This document shows, piece after piece, positions 40,930 through 47,805 of a stretch of DNA of 50,828 nt. The stretch spans positions 1 through 50,828 of the forward strand of contig CAJUGE010000103.1 of NCBI GenBank assembly GCA_910586295.1, written 5' to 3'. Position 1 is the stretch's first letter. Each line of letters opens with the position of its first letter. The DNA comes from an uncultured Bacilli bacterium. GTDB lineage: Bacteria > Bacillota_I > Bacilli_A > RF39 > UBA660. Made by a program: the position numbers and the translations under genes. The notes below the pieces were generated by a model. The model was given only the letters and a program-made list of their open reading frames with translations. It ran no database searches and had not been told where the DNA came from.

Positions 40930-42131
40930 TAGACCTCCTCAAAGATTTGCTTTATTTTCCAATATTTCATTTTTGTTATACCAGTAGATCCGTTATCATT
41001 TTTAGCTATATCTACTTTCATAATAGGCTCTAAGTTTTCTCTATCTGCTTTATTTTCGTACGATAATAAGATTATCTTTCTACTTGAATTTTCTAACTCT
41101 CCGCTATCTTTAAGCATATTAAGGGTTATTTCTTCTGCTTGATAAGCTCCTCTGTTTAGTTGGCTAGCTGCTATTACTGTGCAGTTGTATTCTAAACATA
41201 CTTTTCTAAGTTCTTTAATTACCTCAGTAGTTTCTTCATAGATATTTCTTTTATTCCCACTTCTTACTAGTCCTATATGGTCAATGAATATGACTGTATG
41301 TCTATTTCTATCTTTTAACCTACTTATGTATTTTTTTATTTCAATCACATTGTTTACTGAATTGATAATGGATATCTTAGCCTTTTCTACATTCTCTATT
41401 GATTCGTTTATTAGTCTTTGTTGATATTCTGTAGGATTGTCTATTCCGTAAACTGCAAAGTTTCCATTGATTGCTATTAAACGTCTATAGATGTTTGATT
41501 TACTCATTTCTAGATTGAAATAAATACATTGGTATCTCGTCATTAAATCATTCATTAAGTTTAACAAGAATCCGCTTTTACCTACTCCAGTAGTAGCACC
41601 TATTACTAACAAATCGTTTTGAAGTAATCTTAGTTCTTTTGATAATTTATGAAACTTAGTTAGTTCAATTCCTACCTTAGAAGTTTTTAAATTTGCTTCT
41701 AATTCTTTTCTATTAATCACTTCATTTTTGATAAGTGTGGTTGTATTATCTAATTCCACTATTTGCTTGATGTAAGCTTGATAGTTAATCTTTTTACCTT
41801 CAAGTTTTTTGTTTAATTCTAATATTTTATCTTCTTTGTAGAATTCTTCGATTGCTTTTTCTAATTCTTCCATTTGTTTAGTAAAATCTGGCATAACTAG
41901 AAATGCTTCTACAAGTTCCACAAAGTAATCAATCATTTTAACGTTTATCATATCTGAAGTTGATACCGTTCCATGGTCTTTGTAATAGTTAGTTATATAA
42001 CTAAACATTTCTCTATGTATTTGGCTATTTAGCTCAATTGGTTTAATTTGTACTAGCTCTATAAGTTCTGGTTTTTGAACTAATATTGACAGATACTCAC
42101 GTTCTATTTGTTCTCTATTTTCTCTGTTCAT
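40929..42131 (-). CDS. Replicative DNA helicase, DnaB-like
   Basis: The protein is a RecA-fold hexameric helicase that unwinds phage DNA at the fork. The N-terminal domain (about 1-150) includes REYLSILVQKPELIELV. The ATPase has Walker A GATTGVGKSG near residue 190, FNLEMSKSNIYRRLIA, Walker B HTVIFIDHIGLV near residue 275 and AASQLNRGAY near 310. The length of 400 residues is at the short end for DnaB. It directly follows the DnaD-like loader gene with a one-base overlap, the classic replication pair. Confidence 0.92.
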   Translation of the reverse strand: MNRENREQIEREYLSILVQKPELIELVQIKPIELNSQIHREMFSYITNYYKDHGTVSTSDMINVKMIDYFVELVEAFLVMPDFTKQMEELEKAIEEFYKEDKILELNKKLEGKKINYQAYIKQIVELDNTTTLIKNEVINRKELEANLKTSKVGIELTKFHKLSKELRLLQNDLLVIGATTGVGKSGFLLNLMNDLMTRYQCIYFNLEMSKSNIYRRLIAINGNFAVYGIDNPTEYQQRLINESIENVEKAKISIINSVNNVIEIKKYISRLKDRNRHTVIFIDHIGLVRSGNKRNIYEETTEVIKELRKVCLEYNCTVIAASQLNRGAYQAEEITLNMLKDSGELENSSRKIILLSYENKADRENLEPIMKVDIAKNDNGSTGITKMKYWKIKQIFEEV

Positions 42132-42805
42132 TAGAATGTTCTCCTTTCGATTTTTTCTTCTTTAGGAGAATTGCTTTTAAACTTTTTTTCATTTGATTTA
42201 ATTTCTTTAAGTGTTGTTAGTTTTAAAGATATCCAGTTCTCAACTATTCCACAGAAATAACTTAAAGTAGTAACATCATTCAAAACACATAAATCAATCG
42301 CATAACATAAAACTTCATCATTATAGATTTTTAAATACTCTTTTATTTTTTCATAATTAGTTCCACCAATGACAACTCCGAAATTATTTTCAATGTAACT
42401 AAAGATTTCATATTTTTTTTCTTTTTCTTGTTTTTCTTTTATATCATTTTCATTATCATTCTCATTCTCATTATCATTAGGCTTGTTTTTTACCCCATTT
42501 GGTTGTTTCGGTTGTTTTTGTGCATTTTTATTTCCTTTAGGAGCACCACCTTTTTTGCCGTTATTTCGGTTCGTTTCACATCTTTTTAGATACTTTTCAT
42601 TATCTACAAGCAATTGGTTGTTTATGAAGTTAAAAGCGATAATTATATCATCTTCTAAAACAACCTCTTTTTCAGTTGTTTTTGAGTTGTTTTGAAGTTG
42701 TTTTTCAAATATGGCTCTAAAAAGTCTTCCTAACTGTTCATTATTTAAACTTTTTATTGCTTCATATTGACTTAAATAAAATACTAGACTATCTTTTCTC
42801 TCCAT
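42131..42805 (-). CDS. DnaD-like replication initiation / helicase loader protein
   Basis: The N-terminal part (SLVFYLSQYEAIKSLNNEQLGRLFRAIFE) is a winged-helix-like DUF6291 pattern. A low-complexity Asn/Glu linker (about residues 105-130) and a C-terminal DnaD-type helical domain (about 135-224) with YEKIKEYLKIYNDEVLCYAIDLCVL and LSYFCGIVENWI follow. Such proteins bind the origin and load the helicase. ATG 42805 has ACAGGAG upstream; the longer frame from 42829 is less likely. It starts the replication cluster. Confidence 0.82.
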   Translation of the reverse strand: MERKDSLVFYLSQYEAIKSLNNEQLGRLFRAIFEKQLQNNSKTTEKEVVLEDDIIIAFNFINNQLLVDNEKYLKRCETNRNNGKKGGAPKGNKNAQKQPKQPNGVKNKPNDNENENDNENDIKEKQEKEKKYEIFSYIENNFGVVIGGTNYEKIKEYLKIYNDEVLCYAIDLCVLNDVTTLSYFCGIVENWISLKLTTLKEIKSNEKKFKSNSPKEEKIERRTF

Positions 42806-42852
42806 AATGATTCTCCTGTTTTCATTCACCTAAACCCCTGAATTTGATTTTT

Positions 42853-42881
42853 TTCTTCGTAAGTGTTATAATTACTCACGA
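42853..42881. repeat. 10-bp inverted repeat upstream of the loader gene
   Basis: CTTCGTAAGT and ACTCACGAAG flank GTTATAATT, with one mismatch in the stem. No T-run follows on either strand, so it is more likely a binding site or RNA hairpin than a terminator. Confidence 0.45.
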
Positions 42882-42907
42882 AGAGAACTTGCTGGTTCTT
42901 TTTTCTT

Positions 42908-43039
42908 TTATATAACTATTAATCTAATAATTGTATTTACTACAGTAAGTACTATAGCTGTTATTACTATTATTTCTTCTAATTTATGATCTTGATGTTC
43001 TTCTTCACTATCATAAAAGTAATTAATTATTTTCTTCAT
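42908..43039 (-). CDS. Small membrane protein, 43 aa
   Basis: MKKIINYFYDSEEEHQDHKL is followed by a strong transmembrane helix to the C-terminus (IIVITAIVLTVVNTIIRLIVI). AGGGAAG precedes the ATG. It lies between the putative excisionase-like and replication genes. Confidence 0.55.
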   Translation of the reverse strand: MKKIINYFYDSEEEHQDHKLEEIIVITAIVLTVVNTIIRLIVI

Positions 43040-43052
43040 CTGTCTTCCCTTT

Positions 43053-43256
43053 CTAAAATCCAAATTTTTTTCTTACTAGTTTAGTTAATGCTAAGAAAGG
43101 TTTACTTTGTGGTACAAAATAACCTTTTGTTTTCATTTCTTCTCTAACTTCTTTTATATAATCAGTACATTTATTTTCTCCTAAACTAGGAATTAGAGTT
43201 TTTAAATCTTTAGGTGTAATATATAATTGATTTAAAATTTCATCTTTTGTTTTCAT
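43053..43256 (-). CDS. Small DNA-binding protein, possible excisionase or regulator
   Basis: This 67-residue protein has a helix-turn-helix-like pattern (LYITPKDLKTLIPSLGENKCTDYIKEVREEM, landmarks TPKDLKTLIPSLG and CTDYIKEV) and a basic end (LTKLVRKKFGF). This resembles small phage proteins such as DUF3173-type and excisionases. A strong AGGAGG precedes ATG 43256. Its leader carries the same 23-bp motif found in front of int, in the same orientation relative to the gene, so the two are probably coregulated. Confidence 0.65.
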   Translation of the reverse strand: MKTKDEILNQLYITPKDLKTLIPSLGENKCTDYIKEVREEMKTKGYFVPQSKPFLALTKLVRKKFGF

Positions 43257-43266
43257 AATTTTACCC

Positions 43267-43289
43267 TCCTATCAACGATTAGTGGTCGT
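43267..43289 (-). promoter_or_regulatory. Shared 23-bp motif, copy before the 67-aa gene
   Basis: It is the inverted counterpart of 46569-46591 with 22 of 23 matches. The perfect core reads ACGACCACTAATCGTT toward the 67-aa gene and contains a small dyad ACGA-N7-TCGT. The ribosome binding site follows immediately. Confidence 0.7.
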
Positions 43290-43295
43290 CTTTTT

Positions 43296-43421
43296 CTAAG
43301 TGTTCTAAGGAGTAACCTAACGGACAAACTGTTTCATAAAAAGAGTAAGGATGTATTTATGAATAATAATTAGGTTACTCTTCAGAACACTTAGAAATCT
43401 TATTACAGTATCGGTTACTGT
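43296..43421. repeat. Long nested hairpin plus a second hairpin
   Basis: CTAAGTGTTCT (43296-43306) pairs with AGAACACTTAG (43384-43394). AGTAACCTAA (43311-43320) pairs with TTAGGTTACT (43370-43379). TTCATAAA (43333-43340) pairs with TTTATGAA (43356-43363). ACAGTA/TACTGT (43405-43421) forms a second hairpin. No T-run follows the long stem on either strand. It lies upstream of the 67-aa gene and may be a regulatory RNA or a DNA structure. Confidence 0.75.
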
Positions 43422-43431
43422 AGGTTTCTAA

Positions 43432-43578
43432 TTAATCTTCTTTCAAGTATACATTTTCTTTTAAATGGTCTAAAATAATAGATAAAATAGTTGCAATCGT
43501 TTTATAATTAAATTTATAAGGTTTAAAAATTTTTAAAATCTTTTCTTCTATTTCATCAATATATACTGTAGGTATCAT
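43432..43578 (-). CDS. Unknown small phage protein, 48 aa
   Basis: MIPTVYIDEIEEKILKIFKP starts a helical protein containing FNYKTIATILSIILDHLKEN. AAAGGAG precedes ATG 43578. The family is not recognised. The pattern of a start strand with helices would fit a small regulator. Confidence 0.55.
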   Translation of the reverse strand: MIPTVYIDEIEEKILKIFKPYKFNYKTIATILSIILDHLKENVYLKED

Positions 43579-43650
43579 TTTTCTCTCCTTTTATTAAATT
43601 TTATTTTTTATTACTCCTTTGATATAATATCTTTGAAAGGAGTGTTTTTA

Positions 43651-44088
43651 ATGTTTAGAAATAAAGTAAAATTCTTAATATATAAAACTTTAACTAATTT
43701 CAATAAAACTAAAGATTTACATGTTACTCAAAAGTATATTATTAACAAATATAAACTACAAGAAAATGATTTTGGTTTTATTCTTGAAGAATGTATAAAT
43801 AATCATTTTTTAGATGGTGTAATCTCTAGTAAATCAATGAACAATCATTTTTCAACTATTTATAAAGATTATATCTATATAACTTATAACGGATACGAAT
43901 TTCTTAAAAATTACTATGGTTTCATTTTTAAATTATTACGTGATTTTTCACTAATCGTTATTACTGCTATTGTTACTGTATTTATCAATAATGAACTCTC
44001 TAATTCTAATCAAACAGTCAATGTTTGCGATGATGTCATCCCTCAAGACGTCAGTCTCATTAAAATTACTAATAATTGCGATAATTGA
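43651..44088 (+). CDS. YjcQ-like winged-helix protein with C-terminal membrane helix
   Basis: The N-terminal part (about 1-95) has the layout of the YjcQ family: helices, then CINNHFLDGVISSK and IYITYNGYEFLKN (the it.-G-.eyL pattern). A transmembrane segment (FSLIVITAIVTVFINN, about 105-122) follows, and then a short outside tail. ATG 43651 has AAAGGAG in front; the frame opens with a TTG at 43633. A TATAAT (about 43623) suggests its own promoter. Its last 138 bases overlap a convergent gene on the minus strand. Confidence 0.68.
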   Translation: MFRNKVKFLIYKTLTNFNKTKDLHVTQKYIINKYKLQENDFGFILEECINNHFLDGVISSKSMNNHFSTIYKDYIYITYNGYEFLKNYYGFIFKLLRDFSLIVITAIVTVFINNELSNSNQTVNVCDDVIPQDVSLIKITNNCDN

Positions 44089-44247
44089 ATTAACTATCAC
44101 TGTGTCATAATCTTTTATTAAAGTATCTGGTTCATCTTGATATTTTTTTAGTAATCTGTTGTATTCTTTTTCCAATCTCTCACTTTGATTTATATATTCT
44201 TGTTTACGTCTTTCACAAGATTTATTAAATCCATAATTACTAAACAT
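43951..44247 (-). CDS. Unknown helical phage protein, 98 aa
   Basis: Predicted helices with a coiled-coil region (ERRKQEYINQSERLEKEYNRLLKKYQ) and a second helical part (LRDDIIANIDCLIRIREFIID). AAGGAGG stands 6 bases before ATG 44247. It lies directly downstream of the Cro-like gene. The family is not recognised. The 3' 138 bases overlap the plus-strand gene. Confidence 0.6.
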   Translation of the reverse strand: MFSNYGFNKSCERRKQEYINQSERLEKEYNRLLKKYQDEPDTLIKDYDTVIVNSIIAIISNFNETDVLRDDIIANIDCLIRIREFIIDKYSNNSSNND

Positions 44248-44250
44248 CTT

Positions 44251-44496
44251 CTACCCTCCTTCTTCTTCGTCAATTGAGTTTTTCTCAACTTTTTGATTAA
44301 AAAAATAATCAGCTACTTCGTTAAAAGGAATATTTAAAGCCTTTACACTTTTAGAAATTTCTTTTTGTGAAAATAATTTCTTATTGTTTAATTTGTAATT
44401 AACAGATGTAGGACTAGTTCCAATCGCTTTTGCATATTCTTCTTGAGTATTAAATATCTCTTTTATTCTACCTTTGAGCTTATCGTAGTTGTACAA
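44251..44496 (-). CDS. Cro-like repressor / early regulator (DUF739-type)
   Basis: The helix-turn-helix pattern is YDKLKGRIKEIFNTQEEYAKAIGTSPTSVNYKLNNKKLFSQKEI (landmarks TQEEYAKAIGTSPTSV and KKLFSQKEIS). This is a divergent, Cro-like early regulator that represses the CI promoter. The best start is TTG 44496, since AAGGAG stands 8 bases before it; ATG 44529 and GTG 44505 overlap the operator or binding site. The gene itself contains an operator-like repeat near its 3' end. It heads the leftward early operon. Confidence 0.82.
   Translation of the reverse strand: MYNYDKLKGRIKEIFNTQEEYAKAIGTSPTSVNYKLNNKKLFSQKEISKSVKALNIPFNEVADYFFNQKVEKNSIDEEEGG
44273..44289. promoter_or_regulatory. Operator-like site inside the cro-like gene
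   Basis: ATTGAG-TTTTT-CTCAAC has one mismatch to the perfect dyad at 44514-44530. It lies within the 3' part of the cro-like gene, so it may be a distal operator for looping. Confidence 0.5.
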
Positions 44497-44513
44497 CTTA
44501 CTCACTCCTTCCT

Positions 44514-44633
44514 GTTGAGTTTTTCTCAACTAAATTAAGTTTAGCATTTCTCAACTTTAAAGTCAACATTTTTTTAAATAAAATTTACTTTTTCTAAATT
44601 GTAGTTGATTTTTTATCAATCTTGGTGTAAAAT
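44514..44633. promoter_or_regulatory. Divergent lysogeny promoters with operators
   Basis: O1 GTTGAG-TTTTT-CTCAAC (44514-44530), half sites near 44550-44567, and O3 GTTGA..TCAAT (44604-44620) share the GTTGAG/CTCAAC half. The plus promoter for the CI-like gene has -35 TTGATT (44605-44610) and -10 TAAAAT (44628-44633), spacing 17; O3 overlaps its -35. On the minus strand TTGACT (44567-44562) and TAAACT spaced by 17 form the early promoter, with a TG extension. Confidence 0.75.
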
Positions 44634-44661
44634 GTAGTACAAAGAAAGGGGTGAACTAATA

Positions 44662-45042
44662 ATGGAAGATAACGCATTTGCTAATAGATTAAAAAAAGCA
44701 ATGAGCATAAATGGGATTACCCAAACTGAACTTGCTAATAAATCTAATATTGATAAATCATTAATTTCTAATTACCTATCAGGAAACTATAAGGCTAAAC
44801 AAGATAAGTTAACAAAGTTAGCAAATGTATTAAATGTTTCTGAACCTTGGCTTATGGGATTTGATGTTCCTATAAGTGAAGAATTAAAGGAAAAGGAAAA
44901 AGAATTTGACGAATTAGAGTTATTATTTGATAAAGCTAAACCACACTTATCAGATGATGACAAAGAAACAATGAAGTTTCTAATGCAAAAGACTATTAAT
45001 AATTATGAAAAGAGCAAAAAAGAAAATAAAGGAGATGATTAA
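44662..45042 (+). CDS. CI-like lysogenic repressor (XRE helix-turn-helix)
   Basis: The DNA-binding domain (about 5-70) is an XRE HTH: RLKKAMSINGITQTELANKSNIDKSLISNYLSGNYKAKQDKLTKLANVLNVSEPWLMG (landmarks TQTELANKSNIDKSLISNYL and SEPWLMGFDVP). The C-terminal part is helical and short, without a LexA-type self-cleavage domain. Induction therefore probably depends on the ImmA-like protease encoded downstream. GAAAGGGG precedes ATG 44662. It is transcribed away from the cro-like gene. Confidence 0.9.
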   Translation: MEDNAFANRLKKAMSINGITQTELANKSNIDKSLISNYLSGNYKAKQDKLTKLANVLNVSEPWLMGFDVPISEELKEKEKEFDELELLFDKAKPHLSDDDKETMKFLMQKTINNYEKSKKENKGDD

Positions 45043-45044
45043 AT

Positions 45045-45479
45045 ATGTGTAAACTTGGAGATATAATTGTTATTAATGAATTTAAAGGAGAGGATGATAT
45101 ATCTTTAACAAAACATTCATTTATAGTGGTAGATGATGAACATGGAGAAATAAAAGGATTAGACTATGACTTTGCAGCGCCAATTATGTCTAGTTTTCAA
45201 GATGATAAACATAAAGAGAAAATATTATCTTATAAAGTTAATAAAGAAATAACTAATGATGATACTGAAGGAAATTTTCAATTAAAAAAACCATCATACA
45301 TTAAAGCAAATAAACTTTACTATTTTAATAAAGAAAAAATAGATTATAATGTTTTGGCAAGAGTTAAAGATGAATTTTTAGATGAACTCATGAAATTAAT
45401 ATTAACTTTAGATGAAAAAGATAAATTATCAATAATTACTACTAATTTACGGGATGAAGAAAAAGAAAATGTACAATAA
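45045..45479 (+). CDS. MazF/PemK-like fold protein next to the repressor
   Basis: The N-terminal part has an SH3-type barrel pattern: CKLGDIIVINEFKGEDDISLTKHSFIVVDD (landmarks GDIIVI and KHSFIVVDD), LDYDFAAPIMSSF, then YIKANKLYYFNKEKI and VLARVKDEFLDEL. This resembles phage proteins annotated as MazF/PemK-like. It follows the repressor gene by 2 bases, so it is made in the lysogen. RNase activity is not shown, and the acid-base residues of MazF are not obvious. It could be a toxin whose antitoxin is the repressor C-terminus, or a fold relative. Confidence 0.6.
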   Translation: MCKLGDIIVINEFKGEDDISLTKHSFIVVDDEHGEIKGLDYDFAAPIMSSFQDDKHKEKILSYKVNKEITNDDTEGNFQLKKPSYIKANKLYYFNKEKIDYNVLARVKDEFLDELMKLILTLDEKDKLSIITTNLRDEEKENVQ

Positions 45480-45494
45480 AATATACAGTTTTTG

Positions 45495-45564
45495 TTGACT
45501 AAATTAATTTAAAAGTGTATAATAACTTTCACTAATTGATATTATTAGAAATTTTGTATATAAT
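45495..45564 (+). promoter_or_regulatory. Two tandem consensus promoters before the 54-aa gene
   Basis: P1 has -35 TTGACT (45495-45500) and -10 TATAAT (45518-45523), spacing 17. P2 has TTGATA (45536-45541) and TATAAT (45559-45564), spacing 17. Both are near-perfect sigma-A type and point to the 54-aa gene. Confidence 0.82.
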
Positions 45565-45593
45565 ATTATTATAAAAGTGGGAGGTAAAGGGCT

Positions 45594-45758
45594 ATGAACG
45601 ATAATAGAGGACAAACAAAAAAGAAAAGTATTTTTCCTAAGGGTTTTTTTAGCAAAGAAAGGCCTGAGGTTTCACTCAAAGAATCTTTAAAAGACGTTAT
45701 TCCAGTTGAGTGGGAAAAGAAAAAGAATATTTCTAAAAAAGGAACACTTTTAAATTAA
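45594..45758 (+). CDS. 54-residue basic protein of the lysogeny region
   Basis: MNDNRGQTKKKSIFPKGFFS is followed by KERPEVSLKESLKDVIPVEWEKKK. It is a small, basic, soluble protein, predicted partly unstructured. GGGAGG stands 9 bases before ATG 45594. It has its own strong tandem promoters and a perfect terminator, so it is likely strongly expressed in the lysogen. It lies between the repressor-associated gene and the ImmA-like gene. No family is known to me. Possible roles include superinfection exclusion or anti-host functions (inference). Confidence 0.68.
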   Translation: MNDNRGQTKKKSIFPKGFFSKERPEVSLKESLKDVIPVEWEKKKNISKKGTLLN

Positions 45759-45787
45759 CTAGTTAAATGACTAGTTAATTTTTATTT
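45753..45787 (+). terminator. Rho-independent terminator after the 54-aa gene
   Basis: A perfect 11-bp stem AATTAACTAGT/ACTAGTTAATT with loop TAAATG is followed by TTTTATTTT. It starts within the last codon of the gene. Confidence 0.88.
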
Positions 45788-45845
45788 TAAGAATAATACA
45801 ATTATAAGTACAGGTAGTATCGTACTTCTATGGCGAGGTGAAGAT

Positions 45846-46175
45846 ATGAATATAAAGAACTTATTATTGGGGGTTATTACTGATAAGGAGTTACTTAATT
45901 ATTATAATGCTACTATTACATATGAAAACACACCAAAGTCCGTTAGAGGCTGTGTATTCAATTATGATGGTGTATATTTTATAATGATTAATAAAAACTT
46001 ATCTTATTACAAAAGAAAGAAGACACTATTACATGAATTAGCTCATATAGAGTTAAATCAATTGTGTCAAAAAGACAAAGACTTATTTGCTTTTTATATT
46101 GATAAATACGAAGATGAAGCAAGTGAGTATTTAAAAAATATCGAAAAAGAAATATGTGATTTAGAAAAGAGGTAA
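45846..46175 (+). CDS. ImmA/IrrE-type metallopeptidase
   Basis: The HExxH zinc site is LLHELAHIELNQ near residue 62 and a downstream Asp/Glu (EDEASEYLKNI) fits the third ligand. The protein of 109 residues is a compact ImmA-like anti-repressor protease. Such enzymes cleave the phage repressor on induction, in keeping with a CI that lacks its own peptidase domain. GGCGAGGTGA precedes ATG 45846. It is followed 3 bases later by a PH-domain membrane gene. Confidence 0.9.
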   Translation: MNIKNLLLGVITDKELLNYYNATITYENTPKSVRGCVFNYDGVYFIMINKNLSYYKRKKTLLHELAHIELNQLCQKDKDLFAFYIDKYEDEASEYLKNIEKEICDLEKR

Positions 46176-46178
46176 AAA

Positions 46179-46514
46179 ATGAAAGCAAAAACAAGCTGGA
46201 TGGCAATCGTTCCAGATTTATTAATGTTTTGTATTATGATTGGAATGATTACTATTTGGAGTAAACTTATAAAGATATTAACTACTAAATTAGAAATAGA
46301 TGATAAAATGGTTTCAGGAAAAACTGGATTGTTAAAAATTCAAACACTTGATTCACCAATAAATAAGGTTACTTCTGTAAAAGTCAATCAATCATTATTT
46401 GGAAGAATATTTAATTATGGAGACGTTTATATTAATACGCCTGCTGGAAATTTTATTTTTAATTGTTTAGCAAAACCTAATGATGTTAAAAAATATTTAA
46501 TTGATAAAATGTAA
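46179..46514 (+). CDS. Membrane-anchored bacterial PH-domain (YdbT-like) protein
   Basis: An N-terminal membrane segment (AIVPDLLMFCIMIGMITIW) is followed by a PH-like domain (about 36-111): LEIDDKMVSGKTGLLKIQTLDSPINKVTSVKVNQSLFGRIFNYGDVYINTPAG (landmarks SPINKVTSVKVNQSLFGRIFN and GDVYI). The bPH2 pattern is a membrane-surface domain. In prophages such genes next to ImmA-like genes may serve immunity or superinfection exclusion, which is inference. Its operon partner is the ImmA-like gene. Confidence 0.82.
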   Translation: MKAKTSWMAIVPDLLMFCIMIGMITIWSKLIKILTTKLEIDDKMVSGKTGLLKIQTLDSPINKVTSVKVNQSLFGRIFNYGDVYINTPAGNFIFNCLAKPNDVKKYLIDKM

Positions 46515-46521
46515 ACTAAAT

Positions 46522-46560
46522 AAAAAACTCCCCTACTGCTGTAACAGTAAGGGAAAAGTG
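46522..46560 (-). terminator. Hairpin with U-tract only on the minus strand
   Basis: CCCCT-ACTG (46530-46538) pairs with CAGTAAGGGG (46545-46554), with one bulged A. On the minus strand it is followed by AGTTTTTTATTT. It would stop leftward transcripts coming from int into the lysogeny genes. Confidence 0.6.
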
Positions 46561-46568
46561 AAAAACCT

Positions 46569-46591
46569 ACGACCACTAATCGTTAATAGGA
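46569..46591 (+). promoter_or_regulatory. Shared 23-bp motif, copy before int
   Basis: It repeats 43267-43289 in inverted orientation (22 of 23 matches). It reads toward int in the same sense as the other copy reads toward the 67-aa gene. An inverted repeat GGCTTTTCGT/ACGAAAAGTC lies downstream, about 40 bases further. Confidence 0.7.
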
Positions 46592-46669
46592 CTTAAAAGT
46601 ACTATTGGCTTTTCGTATCTAATTATATCACGAAAAGTCAAATAAAATCAATAAAGGAGTGATATAAAA

Positions 46670-47767
46670 ATGGCAGTATATAAAAGTAAAAAAATTACTA
46701 AAGATGGTAGACAATACTTCTTTAGAATAAAATATAAAGATATATTTGGTGTAACACATGATTATTCATCAACAAAATATAAAACTTTAAAAGAAGCTAA
46801 AGATGAAGAGGCTATATATAGAATAAAAATAGTTAATCAAGTAATAAATACAAGTAATATAACTTTAGATCAAGCATATCAAGAATTACTTATTAATAAA
46901 ACTAAAAACTTAAAAAAACAATCAATTATAAAGGTAAATAATTTATATAAATATCTTCTACCTATTAAGGAACAAAAGATAAATTCAATTGATTTATTAA
47001 AATATAGACAGTTAGCAAACTATATAGAATCTCAAAATTTTAGTAGTGACTACAACAATAAAATACTTGGATTATTTAAACAAATTGTAATCTATTCAGC
47101 AAAGCATTATAATACTAGTGAAAGTATACTCAAATTTATAGAGTCTTATAGAGAGAAAAATGTTATAAAAGAAGAAATGCTATTCTTTACTTTAGAAGAG
47201 TATAAAAAGTTTGATAGTGTAATTAATGACTTATCATATCATACATTTTTCGAGTTATTATATTATAATGGACTTAGAAAAGGTGAAGCGCAGGCTCTCA
47301 CTTGGAATGATATTGATTTTGTTAGAAATGAAGTCAAGATTACAAAAACTATTACAACTAAAATAAAAGGCGAAAGCTGGACTATTTCAAGTCCTAAAAC
47401 TAAAAGCAGTATAAGAACTTTACCTTTGACAAAGAAGCTTATAAGCGATTTTAAATTGATGTTAGAAAATGCTAAAGAATTTAAAGACTTTACTTATGAA
47501 TGGTTTGTTTTTGGAAATTCAATTCCTTTTAAAGAATCGACAATAGAACATAAAAAGAATGAATTTTGCAAATTAGCTAATGTTAAACAAATTAGGATTC
47601 ATGATTTCAGACATAGTTGTGCTTCGCTTCTAATTAATCAAGGTGCTAGCATTATACTTGTAAGTAAATATTTAGGACATAGTGACGTTTCTATGACACT
47701 TAATAGATATACGCATATGTATAAGAGTGAATTAGAAAATGTAACTAATTTATTAAATAATCTATAA
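46670..47767 (+). CDS. int: Tyrosine-family site-specific integrase
   Basis: This 365-residue protein integrates and, with an excisionase, excises the phage. The N-terminal arm-binding part (YFFRIKYKDIFGVTHDYSSTKY) and core-binding SAM-like region (about 60-150) precede the catalytic domain: Arg in LLYYNGLRKGEAQALTW, Lys in SPKTKSSIRTLP, HDFRHSCASLLINQG (His-x-x-Arg), LGHSDVSMTLNRYTHMY with the nucleophile Tyr. It lies 75 bases from attR. It is expressed toward att, and carries the 23-bp motif shared with the 67-aa gene. Confidence 0.95.
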   Translation: MAVYKSKKITKDGRQYFFRIKYKDIFGVTHDYSSTKYKTLKEAKDEEAIYRIKIVNQVINTSNITLDQAYQELLINKTKNLKKQSIIKVNNLYKYLLPIKEQKINSIDLLKYRQLANYIESQNFSSDYNNKILGLFKQIVIYSAKHYNTSESILKFIESYREKNVIKEEMLFFTLEEYKKFDSVINDLSYHTFFELLYYNGLRKGEAQALTWNDIDFVRNEVKITKTITTKIKGESWTISSPKTKSSIRTLPLTKKLISDFKLMLENAKEFKDFTYEWFVFGNSIPFKESTIEHKKNEFCKLANVKQIRIHDFRHSCASLLINQGASIILVSKYLGHSDVSMTLNRYTHMYKSELENVTNLLNNL

Positions 47768-47789
47768 AAGTGTGGTTAAAAGTGTGGTT
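47766..47789 (+). repeat. Candidate integrase arm-type sites, right end
   Basis: Two exact tandem copies of AAAAGTGTGGTT (47766-47777 and 47778-47789) begin at the end of int. They resemble the TGTGTTT pair near attL, in the same orientation. Confidence 0.5.
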
Positions 47790-47805
47790 TGATATAACAA
47801 TATAT

